Counted from the first letter of the stretch, positions 35,810-45,253 are shown. The stretch: 64,000 nt of DNA from Metabacillus litoralis (GCF_003667825.1 NZ_CP033043.1:2895501-2959500); one strand, 5' to 3'. Program-made: numbers and translations. Notes: generated by a model from the sequence alone, not told the origin.

Positions 35810-36718
35810 ATGATTTACAAGCAGCGTGCAATACCTAGTGAATTACTTATTCTGAAAAACCTAGATACCCGAATGAGATTGGATGAAAAGGACAAGCAGT
35901 ATTATGCTAACCTTAAGAAAGGGTATGAGGGCGAGGTAAAATTCGATAGATTAATAGAAAAGCTTACCTGTGAATGCCTTATCCTAAATGATTTGCTCTT
36001 AAAACAAAATAACACGTTGTTCCAAATTGACACTTTACTGATCACACAAGACTCTCTTTACCTTTATGAGGTGAAAAATTATGAAGGAGACTATTATTAC
36101 GACTCTGATCGACTATATAAGAAAAACCAAAAAGAAATAATCAATCCTCTCATTCAATTAAATAGAGCCGAATCATTATTTAGACAATTACTCAAACATC
36201 TTGGATACCCTACTTCGATTTTTGCTTCAGTCGTTTTCATCAACCCAGAATTCACTCTATATCAATCACCCCTGAACAAACCATTTATTTTTCCCACTCA
36301 AATTTATAGGCACTTGAAAGAACTAAATACTGTATCGTCGAAGTTAACTGATGATCATAAGAGGCTTGCTGACAAGTTACTTTCATTACATGTCATGGAC
36401 TCTCCTTATAGAGAATTACCTAGCTTTGAATATAATGAGCTTCGTAAAGGGGTTATTTGTGGGGAGTGTTTTTCTTTATCAATGTCTGTTTTGGGTAAAC
36501 ATTGTATATGTAAAAAATGTGGACAAAAAGAAATAGTCGAAACTGCAGTAATACGTAATGTGAAGGAGTTTCAACTTCTTTTTCCAGAACAAAAAATAAC
36601 AACAAATGCCATTCACGATTGGTGTGAAATTGTAACATGCAAAAGGAGAATACAAAGAATTCTAGAGAAAAACTTTAAAATTAAAGGAGCTCATCAATGG
36701 GCATATTATGTTGAATAA
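35810..36718 (+). CDS. NERD-domain protein with C-terminal zinc ribbon
   Basis: A 302-residue protein. The NERD (nuclease-related) domain covers about 40-150: GYEGEVKFDRLI, then FQIDTLLITQDSLYLYEVKN, the D-x(n)-E-x-K pattern of the restriction-endonuclease-like fold (Asp in QIDTL, Glu and Lys in YEVKNY). The C-terminal half has a four-cysteine ribbon: CGEC then CKKCGQ (about 220-245). No TM segment. The role is unknown; NERD proteins occur in Bacillus with and without DNA-processing partners. Start ATG 35810 after AAAGGATG. The 52-bp repeat array begins about 160 nt downstream. Confidence 0.83.
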   Translation: MIYKQRAIPSELLILKNLDTRMRLDEKDKQYYANLKKGYEGEVKFDRLIEKLTCECLILNDLLLKQNNTLFQIDTLLITQDSLYLYEVKNYEGDYYYDSDRLYKKNQKEIINPLIQLNRAESLFRQLLKHLGYPTSIFASVVFINPEFTLYQSPLNKPFIFPTQIYRHLKELNTVSSKLTDDHKRLADKLLSLHVMDSPYRELPSFEYNELRKGVICGECFSLSMSVLGKHCICKKCGQKEIVETAVIRNVKEFQLLFPEQKITTNAIHDWCEIVTCKRRIQRILEKNFKIKGAHQWAYYVE

Positions 36719-36876
36719 AATGCAATTAGGTGCCTTGAAATTCTCTTAATTCTTTTGTTTAAAATTTGTAATTATCTATATGAAGGACAACACTTAGTGT
36801 TTTTTGCTTTGCTAAGTGTTTGTCCTTCATTGCCTTAAAGAACGATATTTCTTTTTCTTTAATACCCCCTACTTGA

Positions 36877-37735
36877 TTTAATGAGCGGAACTTTGAACGA
36901 CACTGGAAACTTTTTCTCAAGCACTTTTGTCGTTCATACCACCTATGAACGACACTACACACTCTTTCTCAAGCACTTTTGTCGTTCATACCACCTATGA
37001 ACGACACTACACACTCCTTCTCAAGTCACTTTGTCGTTCATACCCCTTATGAACGACACCACCCCCTCTATCTCAAGCACTTTTGTCGTTCATACCACCT
37101 ATGAATGACACCACCAACTCTTTCTCAAGCACTTTTGTCGTTCATACCACCTATGAACGACATTACACACTCTTTCTCAAGCACTTTTGTCGTTCATACC
37201 CCTTATGAACGACACCACCTGCTCTATCTCAAGCACTTTTGTCGTTCATACCACCTATGAACGACATTACACACTCTTTCTCAAGCACTTTTGTCGTTCA
37301 TACCCCTTATGAACGACACCACCAGCTCTATCTCAATCACTTTTGTCGTTCATACCCCTTATGAACGACACCACCTGCTCTATCTCAATCACTTTTGTCG
37401 TTCATACCACCTATGAACGACACTACACACTCTTTCTCAAGCACTTTTGTCGTTCATACCCCTTATGAACGACACCACCCCCTCTATCTCATTCACTTTT
37501 GTCGTTCATACCCCTTATGAACGACACCACCCCCTCTATCTCATTCACTTTTGTCGTTCATACCCCTTATGAACGACACCACCCCCTCTATCTCAATCAC
37601 TTTTGTCGTTCATACCCCTTATGAACGACACCACCAGCTCTATCTCAATCACTTTTGTCGTTCATACCCCTTATGAACGACACCATCCGCTCTATCTCAT
37701 TCACTTTTGTCGTTCACCCTCTTATGAACGGAACG
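36877..37735. repeat. 52-bp tandem palindrome array (15 intact units plus degenerate ends)
   Basis: Units start at 36929, 36981, 37033 and so on every 52 nt without exception to 37657. A degenerate unit flanks each end (36877 and 37709). Each unit is GTCGTTCATA + 5-nt loop (CCACC or CCCCT) + TATGAACGAC, then a conserved 27-nt linker ending in CACTTTT. Arms are perfect in all units except unit 4 (ATGAATGAC). Linkers come in two subtypes, so this is neither CRISPR nor simple satellite. It fills nearly all of the 1.1 kb between the NERD gene and cydA (36719-37844); no gene there is supported. Function unknown. Confidence 0.97.
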
Positions 37736-37844
37736 AAACTTTACACTCACTCCAAAACATTGAAAAACCCACTAGAATATTCTCTAGAAAATAGTGGACA
37801 CTATGGGTGATTACGACAAGGTAGGAAAAGAAAGGCGGATCGCA

Positions 37845-39197
37845 ATGGATGATTTAGTATTAGCGCGTTCACTGTTCGGAACCACAATGGGCTTTCACAT
37901 CATTTTTGCCACTTTGGGTGTTGGGTTGCCTTTAATGATATTATGTGCGGAACTTCTTTTTCAAAAAACAAAGGATCAGGATTATGCCATCATGGCAAAG
38001 CGATGGACAAAAGGACAGGCTGTTTTGCTTGGGGTTGCCATTCCAACAGGAACAATTGCCGGGGTTCAGCTCGCATTATTATGGCCGGGATTTATGGAGG
38101 TAATAGGGAGAGTAATGTCATTACCTTTCCAAATTGAAATTTATGCTTTCTTTATTGAAGCCTTGTTTATGAGCATTTATGTTTATGCGGCTGATCGAAT
38201 TTCTCCTAGAATGAGGATCATCAGTGTTACCCTCGTTCTCATAGGGGCAAGTGCTTCTGCCGTTCTCATTACGAATGTTCATGCATTTGAAGGAACTCCC
38301 GCTGGTTTCAGGATTGAGAATGGGGAAATTGTTGATGTGGATCCATGGGCTGCGTTTTTTAACCCTAGCTTCTTCATTTCAGCTGCACATGTAGCTGTTT
38401 CAGCTTATATGACCGGTGCTTTTATGATTAGTACAATAGCAGCGTTCAAAATGTTAAAAAGCAGGAAAAATGAACGTGTATACAAATTTCATCGAAAAGC
38501 ACTTATGTTAAGTTTGGTTATTGGTGGAATCTTCTCTTTTCTAACGGCAATCAACGGCCATGAGTCGGCTCAAATGTTACATGAATACCAGCCTGAAAAG
38601 CTTGCTGCAGCAGAAGGCCTTTTTGAAACACAGGACTACGCTCCCCTAGCTATTGGAGGATTTACAGATCGAGAAACAAAAGAAATAAAGTATGGGATTG
38701 AAATACCGTGGGCATTAAGTTTTTTAGCAGGAAATAGCTTTGAAACTGTGGTTGTTGGTTTAAATGACTTTCCTGAAGAATACTGGCCACCGTTATTTGT
38801 GCACACACTTTTTAACGGCATGGTTCTTATTGGGAGCTTTTTAATCTTTTTATCCCTTGCTGGGTTTGTTTGGAACAAATTTTTGAAAAAACCACATTTT
38901 CCTAAGCTATTTATGTATGCCTTCGTTTTAGCAGGACCACTGTCCCTTCTTTCCATTGAATTTGGATGGATTTTTGCCTGTACTGGGAGACAACCATGGG
39001 TGATTTATCGTATTTTAGCTACCGAAGATGTCGTAACAAAGTCAACCCAAATTGGGATGTTGTTTGTTCTTTTCTCTCTAATTTATGTTGTCTTAGGTAT
39101 TGCGGTTTTAGCTGTATTAAGATATTACTTCAAGCGCCACCCTGTTGAGGATGAGCTTGATGGAGGAGTACCTAACCAAAATAATCTTAGTTATTAA
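37845..39197 (+). CDS. ythA: cytochrome bd oxidase subunit I (YthA/CydA)
   Basis: A 450-residue quinol oxidase subunit with about nine TM helices. Heme ligands are plausible at His in FGTTMGFHIIFATLG (N-terminal) and in the periplasmic region, and Met in later helices. The CydA hallmark GRQPWVIYRILAT is present near residue 385. The Q-loop between TM6 and TM7 is short, as in Gram-positive forms. Start ATG 37845 after AAAGGCGG; in-frame ATGs at 37794 and 37803 would lie inside or at the end of the repeat-flanking region. Pairs with ythB for oxygen reduction at low oxygen. Confidence 0.92.
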   Translation: MDDLVLARSLFGTTMGFHIIFATLGVGLPLMILCAELLFQKTKDQDYAIMAKRWTKGQAVLLGVAIPTGTIAGVQLALLWPGFMEVIGRVMSLPFQIEIYAFFIEALFMSIYVYAADRISPRMRIISVTLVLIGASASAVLITNVHAFEGTPAGFRIENGEIVDVDPWAAFFNPSFFISAAHVAVSAYMTGAFMISTIAAFKMLKSRKNERVYKFHRKALMLSLVIGGIFSFLTAINGHESAQMLHEYQPEKLAAAEGLFETQDYAPLAIGGFTDRETKEIKYGIEIPWALSFLAGNSFETVVVGLNDFPEEYWPPLFVHTLFNGMVLIGSFLIFLSLAGFVWNKFLKKPHFPKLFMYAFVLAGPLSLLSIEFGWIFACTGRQPWVIYRILATEDVVTKSTQIGMLFVLFSLIYVVLGIAVLAVLRYYFKRHPVEDELDGGVPNQNNLSY

Positions 39198-39221
39198 TCC
39201 TTAGAAAAGGTGTGAATCAAA

Positions 39222-40268
39222 ATGACTGCAGATTCATTACTCGCAATCACAGTATTATGGGGGTTCGTGTTTATTTATGCTGTTATGGCTACAATGGATT
39301 TTGGAGCAGGCTTCTGGTCCATGGTTTATTTTAATAAAGAAAAAACAAATGCAACAAACATCGCGAACCGTTATCTCTCTCCCACATGGGAAGTAACAAA
39401 TGTATTCATTGTGGCCATTGTTATCGCGCTAGTTAGCTTCTTCCCAGGAGCAACATTTATCTTGGGGACAGTCCTACTCCTTCCTGGGAGTTTCATCTTA
39501 ATACTATTAGCTTTACGAAGTGGTTTTTTAGTGTTTTCACATGTTGCAAAGGACTATGAAAAAGGTTTAACCTATGTTTCCGGAATTTCAGGATTTATTA
39601 TTCCAGCGTTACTTATGCTTGTGTTGCCGATTACACATGGTGGCTATATTGATGTTGATGTTGTAAATGGTGTACATCAGCTTAACTTCGGTGCTTTATT
39701 TACAAGTCCAAACATCTACGCCTTCATTGGATTTGCTGTTAGCAGTACACTGTTTTTATCATCGCTGCTGCTTGCAGACTATTCAAATGTGGCGGATGAA
39801 CTCGAAGCTTATCGTGTTTATCGTCGTGATGCATTAATTCTTGGTCCCATTTCTTTATTTACAGCGTTTTTAATTATGCTAACCTTAAGAGTCGAGGCAA
39901 ATTGGCTTTATACGAATATGCTTGAGTACCTCCCCTTTTTAATTGGGTCAGTTCTTTTGTTTGTTGTTGCTGGTGCTGCTTTATTTCTTCCATCAGCAAA
40001 GCATAAGCAACGAATTGGAAGACCTAGATTAGCAGTAGTTGCTGTAACCATTCAATATTTATTAGCAAGTTATGCATATGGACGGGCTCATCTTCCATAC
40101 ATGATTTATCCTGACGTCACAATTGAATCTGGTTTTACACATCCAAATACGTTTCGAGCATTATTCATCACTTATATTGTCGGATTTCTCATTCTTTTTC
40201 CTGGATTCGTTTACTTTTGGAAACTCTTTATGAAAGATAAGCGCTATTTAAAACAAAATGAATCTTAA
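39222..40268 (+). CDS. ythB: cytochrome bd oxidase subunit II (YthB/CydB)
   Basis: A 348-residue subunit with about eight to nine TM helices, starting MTADSLLAITVLWGFVFIYA and containing the CydB-type MDFGAGFW (about 26-33) and SPTWEVTNVF (about 52-61). It binds the partner subunit and quinol oxidase complex in the membrane; it has no heme. Start ATG 39222, 24 nt after the ythA stop, with AAAAGGTG. It forms a two-gene operon with ythA. Confidence 0.93.
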   Translation: MTADSLLAITVLWGFVFIYAVMATMDFGAGFWSMVYFNKEKTNATNIANRYLSPTWEVTNVFIVAIVIALVSFFPGATFILGTVLLLPGSFILILLALRSGFLVFSHVAKDYEKGLTYVSGISGFIIPALLMLVLPITHGGYIDVDVVNGVHQLNFGALFTSPNIYAFIGFAVSSTLFLSSLLLADYSNVADELEAYRVYRRDALILGPISLFTAFLIMLTLRVEANWLYTNMLEYLPFLIGSVLLFVVAGAALFLPSAKHKQRIGRPRLAVVAVTIQYLLASYAYGRAHLPYMIYPDVTIESGFTHPNTFRALFITYIVGFLILFPGFVYFWKLFMKDKRYLKQNES

Positions 40269-40339
40269 ATAAGTCTTACATATTTTTTCTTCTTTTAGAA
40301 AAAATAAAGTGGTGATAAAACGAGCAAGGGGGATGTAAC

Positions 40340-40525
40340 ATGAAAGAAAGCCTGATTGAGTCATTCCGTCAAGATGTGAAAAATTCAAATGCTGACTCGT
40401 TTCCGATGTTTGTAGATTCTTTTACAAATTTATGGGACTATGAGTTCGGTTCACTGGATGACCTTCCACAAGATGTTGATGACTTAGTTGCTGATCGTGC
40501 AATTGAATATGGATTAATGGAATAA
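40340..40525 (+). CDS. small acidic protein of unknown function
   Basis: A 61-residue acidic protein (MKESLIESFRQDVKNSNADS... ending DRAIEYGLME) without membrane segment or motif. Strong AAGGGGGATG site. It follows cydB by 71 nt and has a terminator after it, so it may be a third gene of the cytochrome bd unit; no function is assigned. Confidence 0.68.
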   Translation: MKESLIESFRQDVKNSNADSFPMFVDSFTNLWDYEFGSLDDLPQDVDDLVADRAIEYGLME

Positions 40526-40560
40526 CAATAACATACTAATGATACCCTTAATACTTAAAG

Positions 40561-40586
40561 AATCCCGGCTGTTAGATGCCGGGATT
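40561..40586. terminator. bidirectional terminator between small protein gene and mntD
   Basis: Perfect 9-bp stem AATCCCGGC (40561-40569) / GCCGGGATT (40578-40586). The mntD stop (40572-40574) lies in the loop. Confidence 0.8.
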
Positions 40587-41483
40587 TGTTGTTGCAGTTT
40601 TAGCAGTAGCTTTTGATAGCTTTTTTTGTGCTCGTTTTTTTGCAAGTAACCCATGCTTTGGTGAAAATAAAAATGCAAGGGCGAAAAGAACACCAGTTGA
40701 CGTTGCCATCGCACCTGCAATCGACACATTTAATAAGGTTGCCATGTAATAACCACTTATCGCAGAGAAAACACCGATTCCCGCGCTAATAAACAGCATA
40801 TTTAGTAATTTATCTGTTAGTAAATATGCTGTAGAGGCAGGGACAATGAGCATTGCCACAACTAAAATGGCACCAACACTATCGAATGAGGCAACTGTAG
40901 TAATTGAGAGCATACCCATCTGTAAGTAATGAATAAATAAGACGGGAATTCCAATGGCTACAGCCATTTCAGGATCGAATGAGCTAATCTTAAATTCTTT
41001 ATAAAAGAAGATAATGATTAATAAATTGACAATAAACACAAAACCTAGAAGCCAAACTGCTTTTGGACCCAATTCCATCCCATTCCACTCGACTATATCC
41101 CACGGGATAAATGTGATTTCCCCCATTAAGGCGTGATCCACATCTAAATGGATATTTCCTGCAAAAACAGAAAGAAGAATAACTCCGACGGCAAAAAGAG
41201 ATGTAAACACAATCCCAATCGCAGCATCCCCTTGGACACCCTTACCACTCAATACCTGAACAAGTAAGGCTGTTAATAAGCCTACAACAACTGCACCAAT
41301 TAAAAGGGATGGACCATCTAGACTACGGCTAACTAAATATCCACCGACTATTCCTAATAAAACAGTATGTGAGATCGCATCCGCTAGCATCGCCATTTTT
41401 CTTAAAACGAGAAAACACCCAATCATTGCACATGTAATGCCTACTAATGACCCTGTGATGATAATCCAAGCATCATAAGTCAT
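40572..41483 (-). CDS. mntD: manganese ABC transporter permease MntD
   Basis: A 303-residue ABC-3-type permease with about nine TM helices and the family's conserved AMLADAISHTVLLGIVGGY (about 30-48) and AVAIGIPVLFIHYLQMG region. It overlaps mntC by 11 nt, with the site AGGAGAGTG inside mntC. Last gene of the mnt operon. It imports Mn(II) together with MntC, MntB and MntA. Confidence 0.93.
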   Translation of the reverse strand: MTYDAWIIITGSLVGITCAMIGCFLVLRKMAMLADAISHTVLLGIVGGYLVSRSLDGPSLLIGAVVVGLLTALLVQVLSGKGVQGDAAIGIVFTSLFAVGVILLSVFAGNIHLDVDHALMGEITFIPWDIVEWNGMELGPKAVWLLGFVFIVNLLIIIFFYKEFKISSFDPEMAVAIGIPVLFIHYLQMGMLSITTVASFDSVGAILVVAMLIVPASTAYLLTDKLLNMLFISAGIGVFSAISGYYMATLLNVSIAGAMATSTGVLFALAFLFSPKHGLLAKKRAQKKLSKATAKTATTNPGI

Positions 41484-42789
41484 TTACCATCACTCTCCTA
41501 TCTCCCAGACTCGTTGACTTCGGTATCAGTAATGGTGCACGATCATGGATACGCAACAATTTAAGCAGCTGATCTTTCGTTTCTTTTGAAATAGCATTTA
41601 AATTAAGATCGTCTCTTGTTTTCAACTCTAAATGGGCAAATTCCATCTCATGCATTAAATACATTTCATATAGTCGCTGTTGTAAAACTAGTTCGTATCC
41701 TGACTCAATACCTTTTTCGGTTAACATCCATTTACCATTACTTGATGGTTTAATATACTCCTTCTTTTCCAGTACATTTTTAGCATGTTGGTAAAGGCTT
41801 GGTGTAACCTTTCTTTTTAATAAAACCTCTTCTTCAGTAATTTCACGCAGATTTCCGCCTTCTGCTACATCATAAAAGCTTAAGAAAATTTGCTCTACTG
41901 CTGTTCGTTTTCTTAAATGTAGCTGTTTTATTGCCTTTGCAAGCAAGCCTCTTTTTGGAGCAAAAATGAGCGAAATGATAAATAAGATTGTTGCAGCAAT
42001 AATGATAAGTGGACCTGTTGCCATCCCTTCCATAATTGTACTTAATAGTGTTCCAAATACTCCAGAAATGCCGCCGATAAAGCCTGAAATAATAATCATT
42101 GAGCTTAATTTCTCAGTCCAATATCTTGCACTAATCGCAGGAGTAATGAGCATAGCTGCCATCAACACAACACCAACTGTTTGTAAGCCAATGACAACTG
42201 AACAAACAATGAGTAAGAGTAAGAGCCCATTAAAGAATTTTGCCGGTATCCCAATTCCTTTTGCAAACTGAGGATCAAATGTAAGCAATTTGAATTCTTT
42301 GTAAAAGACTGCCGTAATCGCCAATAAGATGATCGCTATTATTGTAATTAATTGTACATCTGCTGCAATCATTGAAGCTGCCTGCCCGAAAATAAAGTCA
42401 TCTAAACCACTTTGATTTCCAGCACCATTATGTTGGATATAGGTTAATAGAACAATCCCGAATCCAAAAAACACAGAAATGATAATACCAAGTGCCGAAT
42501 CCTCTTTTATTCTGGAATGATTAATAATCACTTGAATGAAAAACGAAGAAATTAAGCCTGCTATTATAGCTCCAATTAAAAACCAAAGAAGCGATTTTGA
42601 ACCATATAGTAAATAGGCAATGCACACTCCAGGTAAAGCCGAATGAGCCATCGCATCACCTATTAAGCTTTGCTTTCTTAATAACGTAAAGCTCCCGACA
42701 ACTCCACTAGCAATCCCCAGGAGCATTGTGCCAATTAGTACCCATTGGGTATTTGGATTTTGAAGTTGTAACAATAGTTCTTCAAACAT
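41473..42789 (-). CDS. mntC: manganese ABC transporter permease MntC with C-terminal winged helix
   Basis: A 438-residue protein. The first 280 residues are an ABC-3 permease with about nine TM helices (RKQSLIGDAMAHSALPGVC is the family motif). The remaining 155 residues form a soluble domain of winged-helix / DtxR-type composition (SLYQHAKNVLEKKEYIKPSS and GKWMLTEKGIESGYEL). The same fusion occurs in B. subtilis YtgC, so it is family architecture, but what the cytoplasmic domain does is unclear. Start ATG 42789 follows AGGAG by 8 nt; GTG 42798 touches that site. Confidence 0.92.
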   Translation of the reverse strand: MFEELLLQLQNPNTQWVLIGTMLLGIASGVVGSFTLLRKQSLIGDAMAHSALPGVCIAYLLYGSKSLLWFLIGAIIAGLISSFFIQVIINHSRIKEDSALGIIISVFFGFGIVLLTYIQHNGAGNQSGLDDFIFGQAASMIAADVQLITIIAIILLAITAVFYKEFKLLTFDPQFAKGIGIPAKFFNGLLLLLIVCSVVIGLQTVGVVLMAAMLITPAISARYWTEKLSSMIIISGFIGGISGVFGTLLSTIMEGMATGPLIIIAATILFIISLIFAPKRGLLAKAIKQLHLRKRTAVEQIFLSFYDVAEGGNLREITEEEVLLKRKVTPSLYQHAKNVLEKKEYIKPSSNGKWMLTEKGIESGYELVLQQRLYEMYLMHEMEFAHLELKTRDDLNLNAISKETKDQLLKLLRIHDRAPLLIPKSTSLGDRRVMVNDL

Positions 42790-42870
42790 TTGCTTCACTC
42801 CTATTTATTCTAAAGGAACTAACCGTTCCGTATCCTTCTTTAAGAAAGCCATGATCTACTATCTTTCATT

Positions 42871-43620
42871 TTATTTCCCTTCAACAACAACCGATTGGTC
42901 TTGTAGAAATGTTAGTTTTCCACCATACGTTTTTTGAAGATTATCGATTGAGAAAGTATCCTTAGTTGGACCAAACGCAACTTTTCTCATATTTAATAGA
43001 AGAACCCAATCAAAATACTCTTCTACTGTTTGTAAATCATGATGAACAACTAGAACCGTTTTCCCTTTTGCCTTTAATTCATTTAGTAGAGCGATAATGG
43101 CTTTTTCAGTTGCTGCATCCACTCCAACAAATGGTTCATCCATAAAGTAAACATCTGCATCTTGAGCAAGTGCTCTTGCTAAAAAAACCCTTTGCTGCTG
43201 CCCACCAGAAAGCTGACTGATTTGACGATTTTCAAATTCAAGCATTCCTACTTTTTTAAGACACTCTCTAGCAAACTCACTATCTTTCTTACCTGGTCGT
43301 TTAAACCAGCCAACATGACCATATCTTCCCATTAAAACAACATCTAAAGCATTTGTTGGGAAATCCCAATCCACAGATCCACGTTGTGGAACATAGCCCA
43401 CACGCTTTCTTTGCTTCTTGTATTGTTCACCAAATATATTTACTTCACCAGAAGCTGCTGGAATTAACCCTAAAATCCCTTTAATTAAGGTTGACTTTCC
43501 AGCACCGTTTGGGCCAATAATGCCAATTAATTTTCCTTCAGGTACCTCAAAACTTACTTCCTGTAAAACAGGCTTCTGATGATACGCAATTGTTAAATTT
43601 TCAACTGTAACAGGATTCAT
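42871..43620 (-). CDS. mntB: manganese ABC transporter ATP-binding protein MntB
   Basis: A 249-residue ATPase: Walker A GPNGAGKSTLIKG, Q-loop YVPQRGSVDW, signature LSGGQQQRVFLARAL, Walker B VYFMDEPFVGVD, H-loop VVHHDLQTVEEYF. The PQR-x-x-VDWDFP stretch is typical of metal-type ABC ATPases. Second gene of the operon (105 nt after mntA, 81 nt before mntC). Start ATG 43620. Confidence 0.94.
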   Translation of the reverse strand: MNPVTVENLTIAYHQKPVLQEVSFEVPEGKLIGIIGPNGAGKSTLIKGILGLIPAASGEVNIFGEQYKKQRKRVGYVPQRGSVDWDFPTNALDVVLMGRYGHVGWFKRPGKKDSEFARECLKKVGMLEFENRQISQLSGGQQQRVFLARALAQDADVYFMDEPFVGVDAATEKAIIALLNELKAKGKTVLVVHHDLQTVEEYFDWVLLLNMRKVAFGPTKDTFSIDNLQKTYGGKLTFLQDQSVVVEGK

Positions 43621-43725
43621 TCATTAACACCAACCTTTTTGCGGTTTCACTTATATATATACCAATAGCTAAGAACAAATTGTTTTTTTCATTCTTAGCT
43701 ATCAACCCTTATAACTATCGTGACT

Positions 43726-44673
43726 CTATTTTAAAGAAGATACAATTGTGTCTACATTGTGTTTGAACATACCAACGTATGTGCCTTCTTCTGTTCCTTC
43801 TTCACCCATAGCGTCAGAAAAAAGCTCACCACCGATTACTACTTCATGACCTTGTTTTTTTGCACCTTCTACTACTGCACTAATTGACTTCTCTGAAATA
43901 CTACTTTCAATAAACACAGCTTTAATGTTTCTCTCTACTAATGTATCTACCAACGCTTGAACATCTTTTAGTCCATATTCAGAATCAGTACTCAATCCTT
44001 GTAATCCCATTACTTCTAATCCATATGCATGCCCAAAATAAGCAAAGGCATCATGAGCTGTTACTAGAACACGACTTTCTTCTGGAATGGTTTTAATTTG
44101 CTCTTTTGCATAAGCATCCAAATCCTCTAATTCTTTTTTATAGTTGGCCGCATTTTCCTTAAATAATTCTTCATTATCAGGAGATTGCTTTGTTAATTCC
44201 TCTTCAACTGCATCAACAGCATGAATCCATGCTTTGATATCAAACCATACGTGAGGATCGTGTGCAGTTGAATCATCTGCTGCCAATAACAGATCTTCTG
44301 GAATTGAATCACCAACAGCAACTGTCGCTTTATCCTCTGACATTTTTTCAAAAATTTCACCCATTTTACCCTCTAAATGAAGACCATTGTAAAAAATCAT
44401 ATTTGCTTCATTTAATTTCTGGATATCTCCTTGAGAAGCTTGATAAAGATGAGGGTCGACTCCTGGTCCCATTAATGAAGTAACTTCCACTTTATCTCCA
44501 CCCACATGTTTTACGATATCTGCTACTTGACCTGTAGTTGTTGTAACATTAATTGTTTCACTAGAAGTTCCGTTTCCTTCAGCTACATCACCATTTGTCT
44601 GTTCACTACCACATGCCGATAATAAAAATACTGCTAGAATTGCTGTTCCTACACTCGCCAACCATTTTTTCAC
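43726..44673 (-). CDS. mntA: manganese ABC transporter substrate-binding lipoprotein MntA
   Basis: A 315-residue cluster A-I binding protein: lipobox LLSAC (Cys about 21), metal ligands at DPHLYQAS (His about 76), HDPHVWFDIKAW (His about 141), an Asp/Glu ligand in FIESSISEKS (Glu about 210), and the last in GELFSDAMG (Asp about 286). No long His loop, consistent with Mn rather than Zn. Start GTG 44673 after GGAGGAG. First gene of the operon, behind an MntR box. Confidence 0.93.
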   Translation of the reverse strand: MKKWLASVGTAILAVFLLSACGSEQTNGDVAEGNGTSSETINVTTTTGQVADIVKHVGGDKVEVTSLMGPGVDPHLYQASQGDIQKLNEANMIFYNGLHLEGKMGEIFEKMSEDKATVAVGDSIPEDLLLAADDSTAHDPHVWFDIKAWIHAVDAVEEELTKQSPDNEELFKENAANYKKELEDLDAYAKEQIKTIPEESRVLVTAHDAFAYFGHAYGLEVMGLQGLSTDSEYGLKDVQALVDTLVERNIKAVFIESSISEKSISAVVEGAKKQGHEVVIGGELFSDAMGEEGTEEGTYVGMFKHNVDTIVSSLK

Positions 44674-44819
44674 CTTTTACTCCTCCATTTCGCGTTTCAT
44701 TTTTATATTCATGGTTGAAACTTTCCTATTTTTGCTGGGTCAAAAGTAGTTTATGTAGTATTTTAGTATGTGTGCTACTTTTTTTACTCGTATCATTTTT
44801 TGTTAGTCGATCTAAAAAA

Positions 44820-44862
44820 GTTTCCTTAAGGCAACAATAAAACATCTGGACTTTTATGTCAA
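44820..44862 (-). promoter_or_regulatory. mntA promoter with MntR box
   Basis: Minus strand TTGACA (44862-44857), 17 nt, TATTGT (44839-44834). Directly on and after the -10 lies GTTGCCTTAAGGAAAC (44835-44820), matching the MntR box TTTGCCTTAAGGAAAC closely. Manganese-loaded MntR would block transcription of mntABCD. Confidence 0.9.
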
Positions 44863-44979
44863 TCATCTTTTCTCGACAATTTGCAGTATTAGAAAAACTT
44901 GCTTACCACCAGTCCTAATGGCGAAAGCCTTCGTTTTTCTTATACGATCGCCCATAAAATTTATATACTTTCTGATCGT

Positions 44980-45046
44980 AAAAAAAAGGATAACTCTAAC
45001 TATGCACTCAGTGGTTATACTGAATTCATAATCTTGAGTTATCCTT
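44980..45046 (-). terminator. terminator of the men operon; 44863-45253 otherwise empty
   Basis: 11-bp arms AAGGATAACTC (44986-44996) / GAGTTATCCTT (45036-45046) and, on the minus strand, eight Ts after the stem. The large loop also holds shorter complementary stretches. The rest of the 390-nt gap contains nothing I can support. Confidence 0.7.
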
Positions 45047-45253
45047 AAAAGAGCAGAAAGAGAAACTAACTTTCAGTAAATTTGTTAATCTTTCACCATG
45101 ATTATACTCAGTTGCTTGCTCTCATAAAAATCTTGATCATTTTATTTTGCCTCAAAAAATGACTCTAAAATTTAATTTTGTTAAGTTGAAAATTTAATTT
45201 TAACCTGTTATTCCCATCAAAAATATGTTTTTATAGATATTTTACAACATTAC

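Noticed and set aside
36929..37708. CRISPR array
   Set aside because: Repeat and spacing look CRISPR-like (25-nt palindrome, 27-nt linkers), but the linkers are conserved between units, and no cas gene is nearby.
37603..37794. 63-residue frame in the array ending at ythA
   Set aside because: Encoded by the repeat units, with a unit length (52) that shifts frame each time; not a protein-coding pattern.
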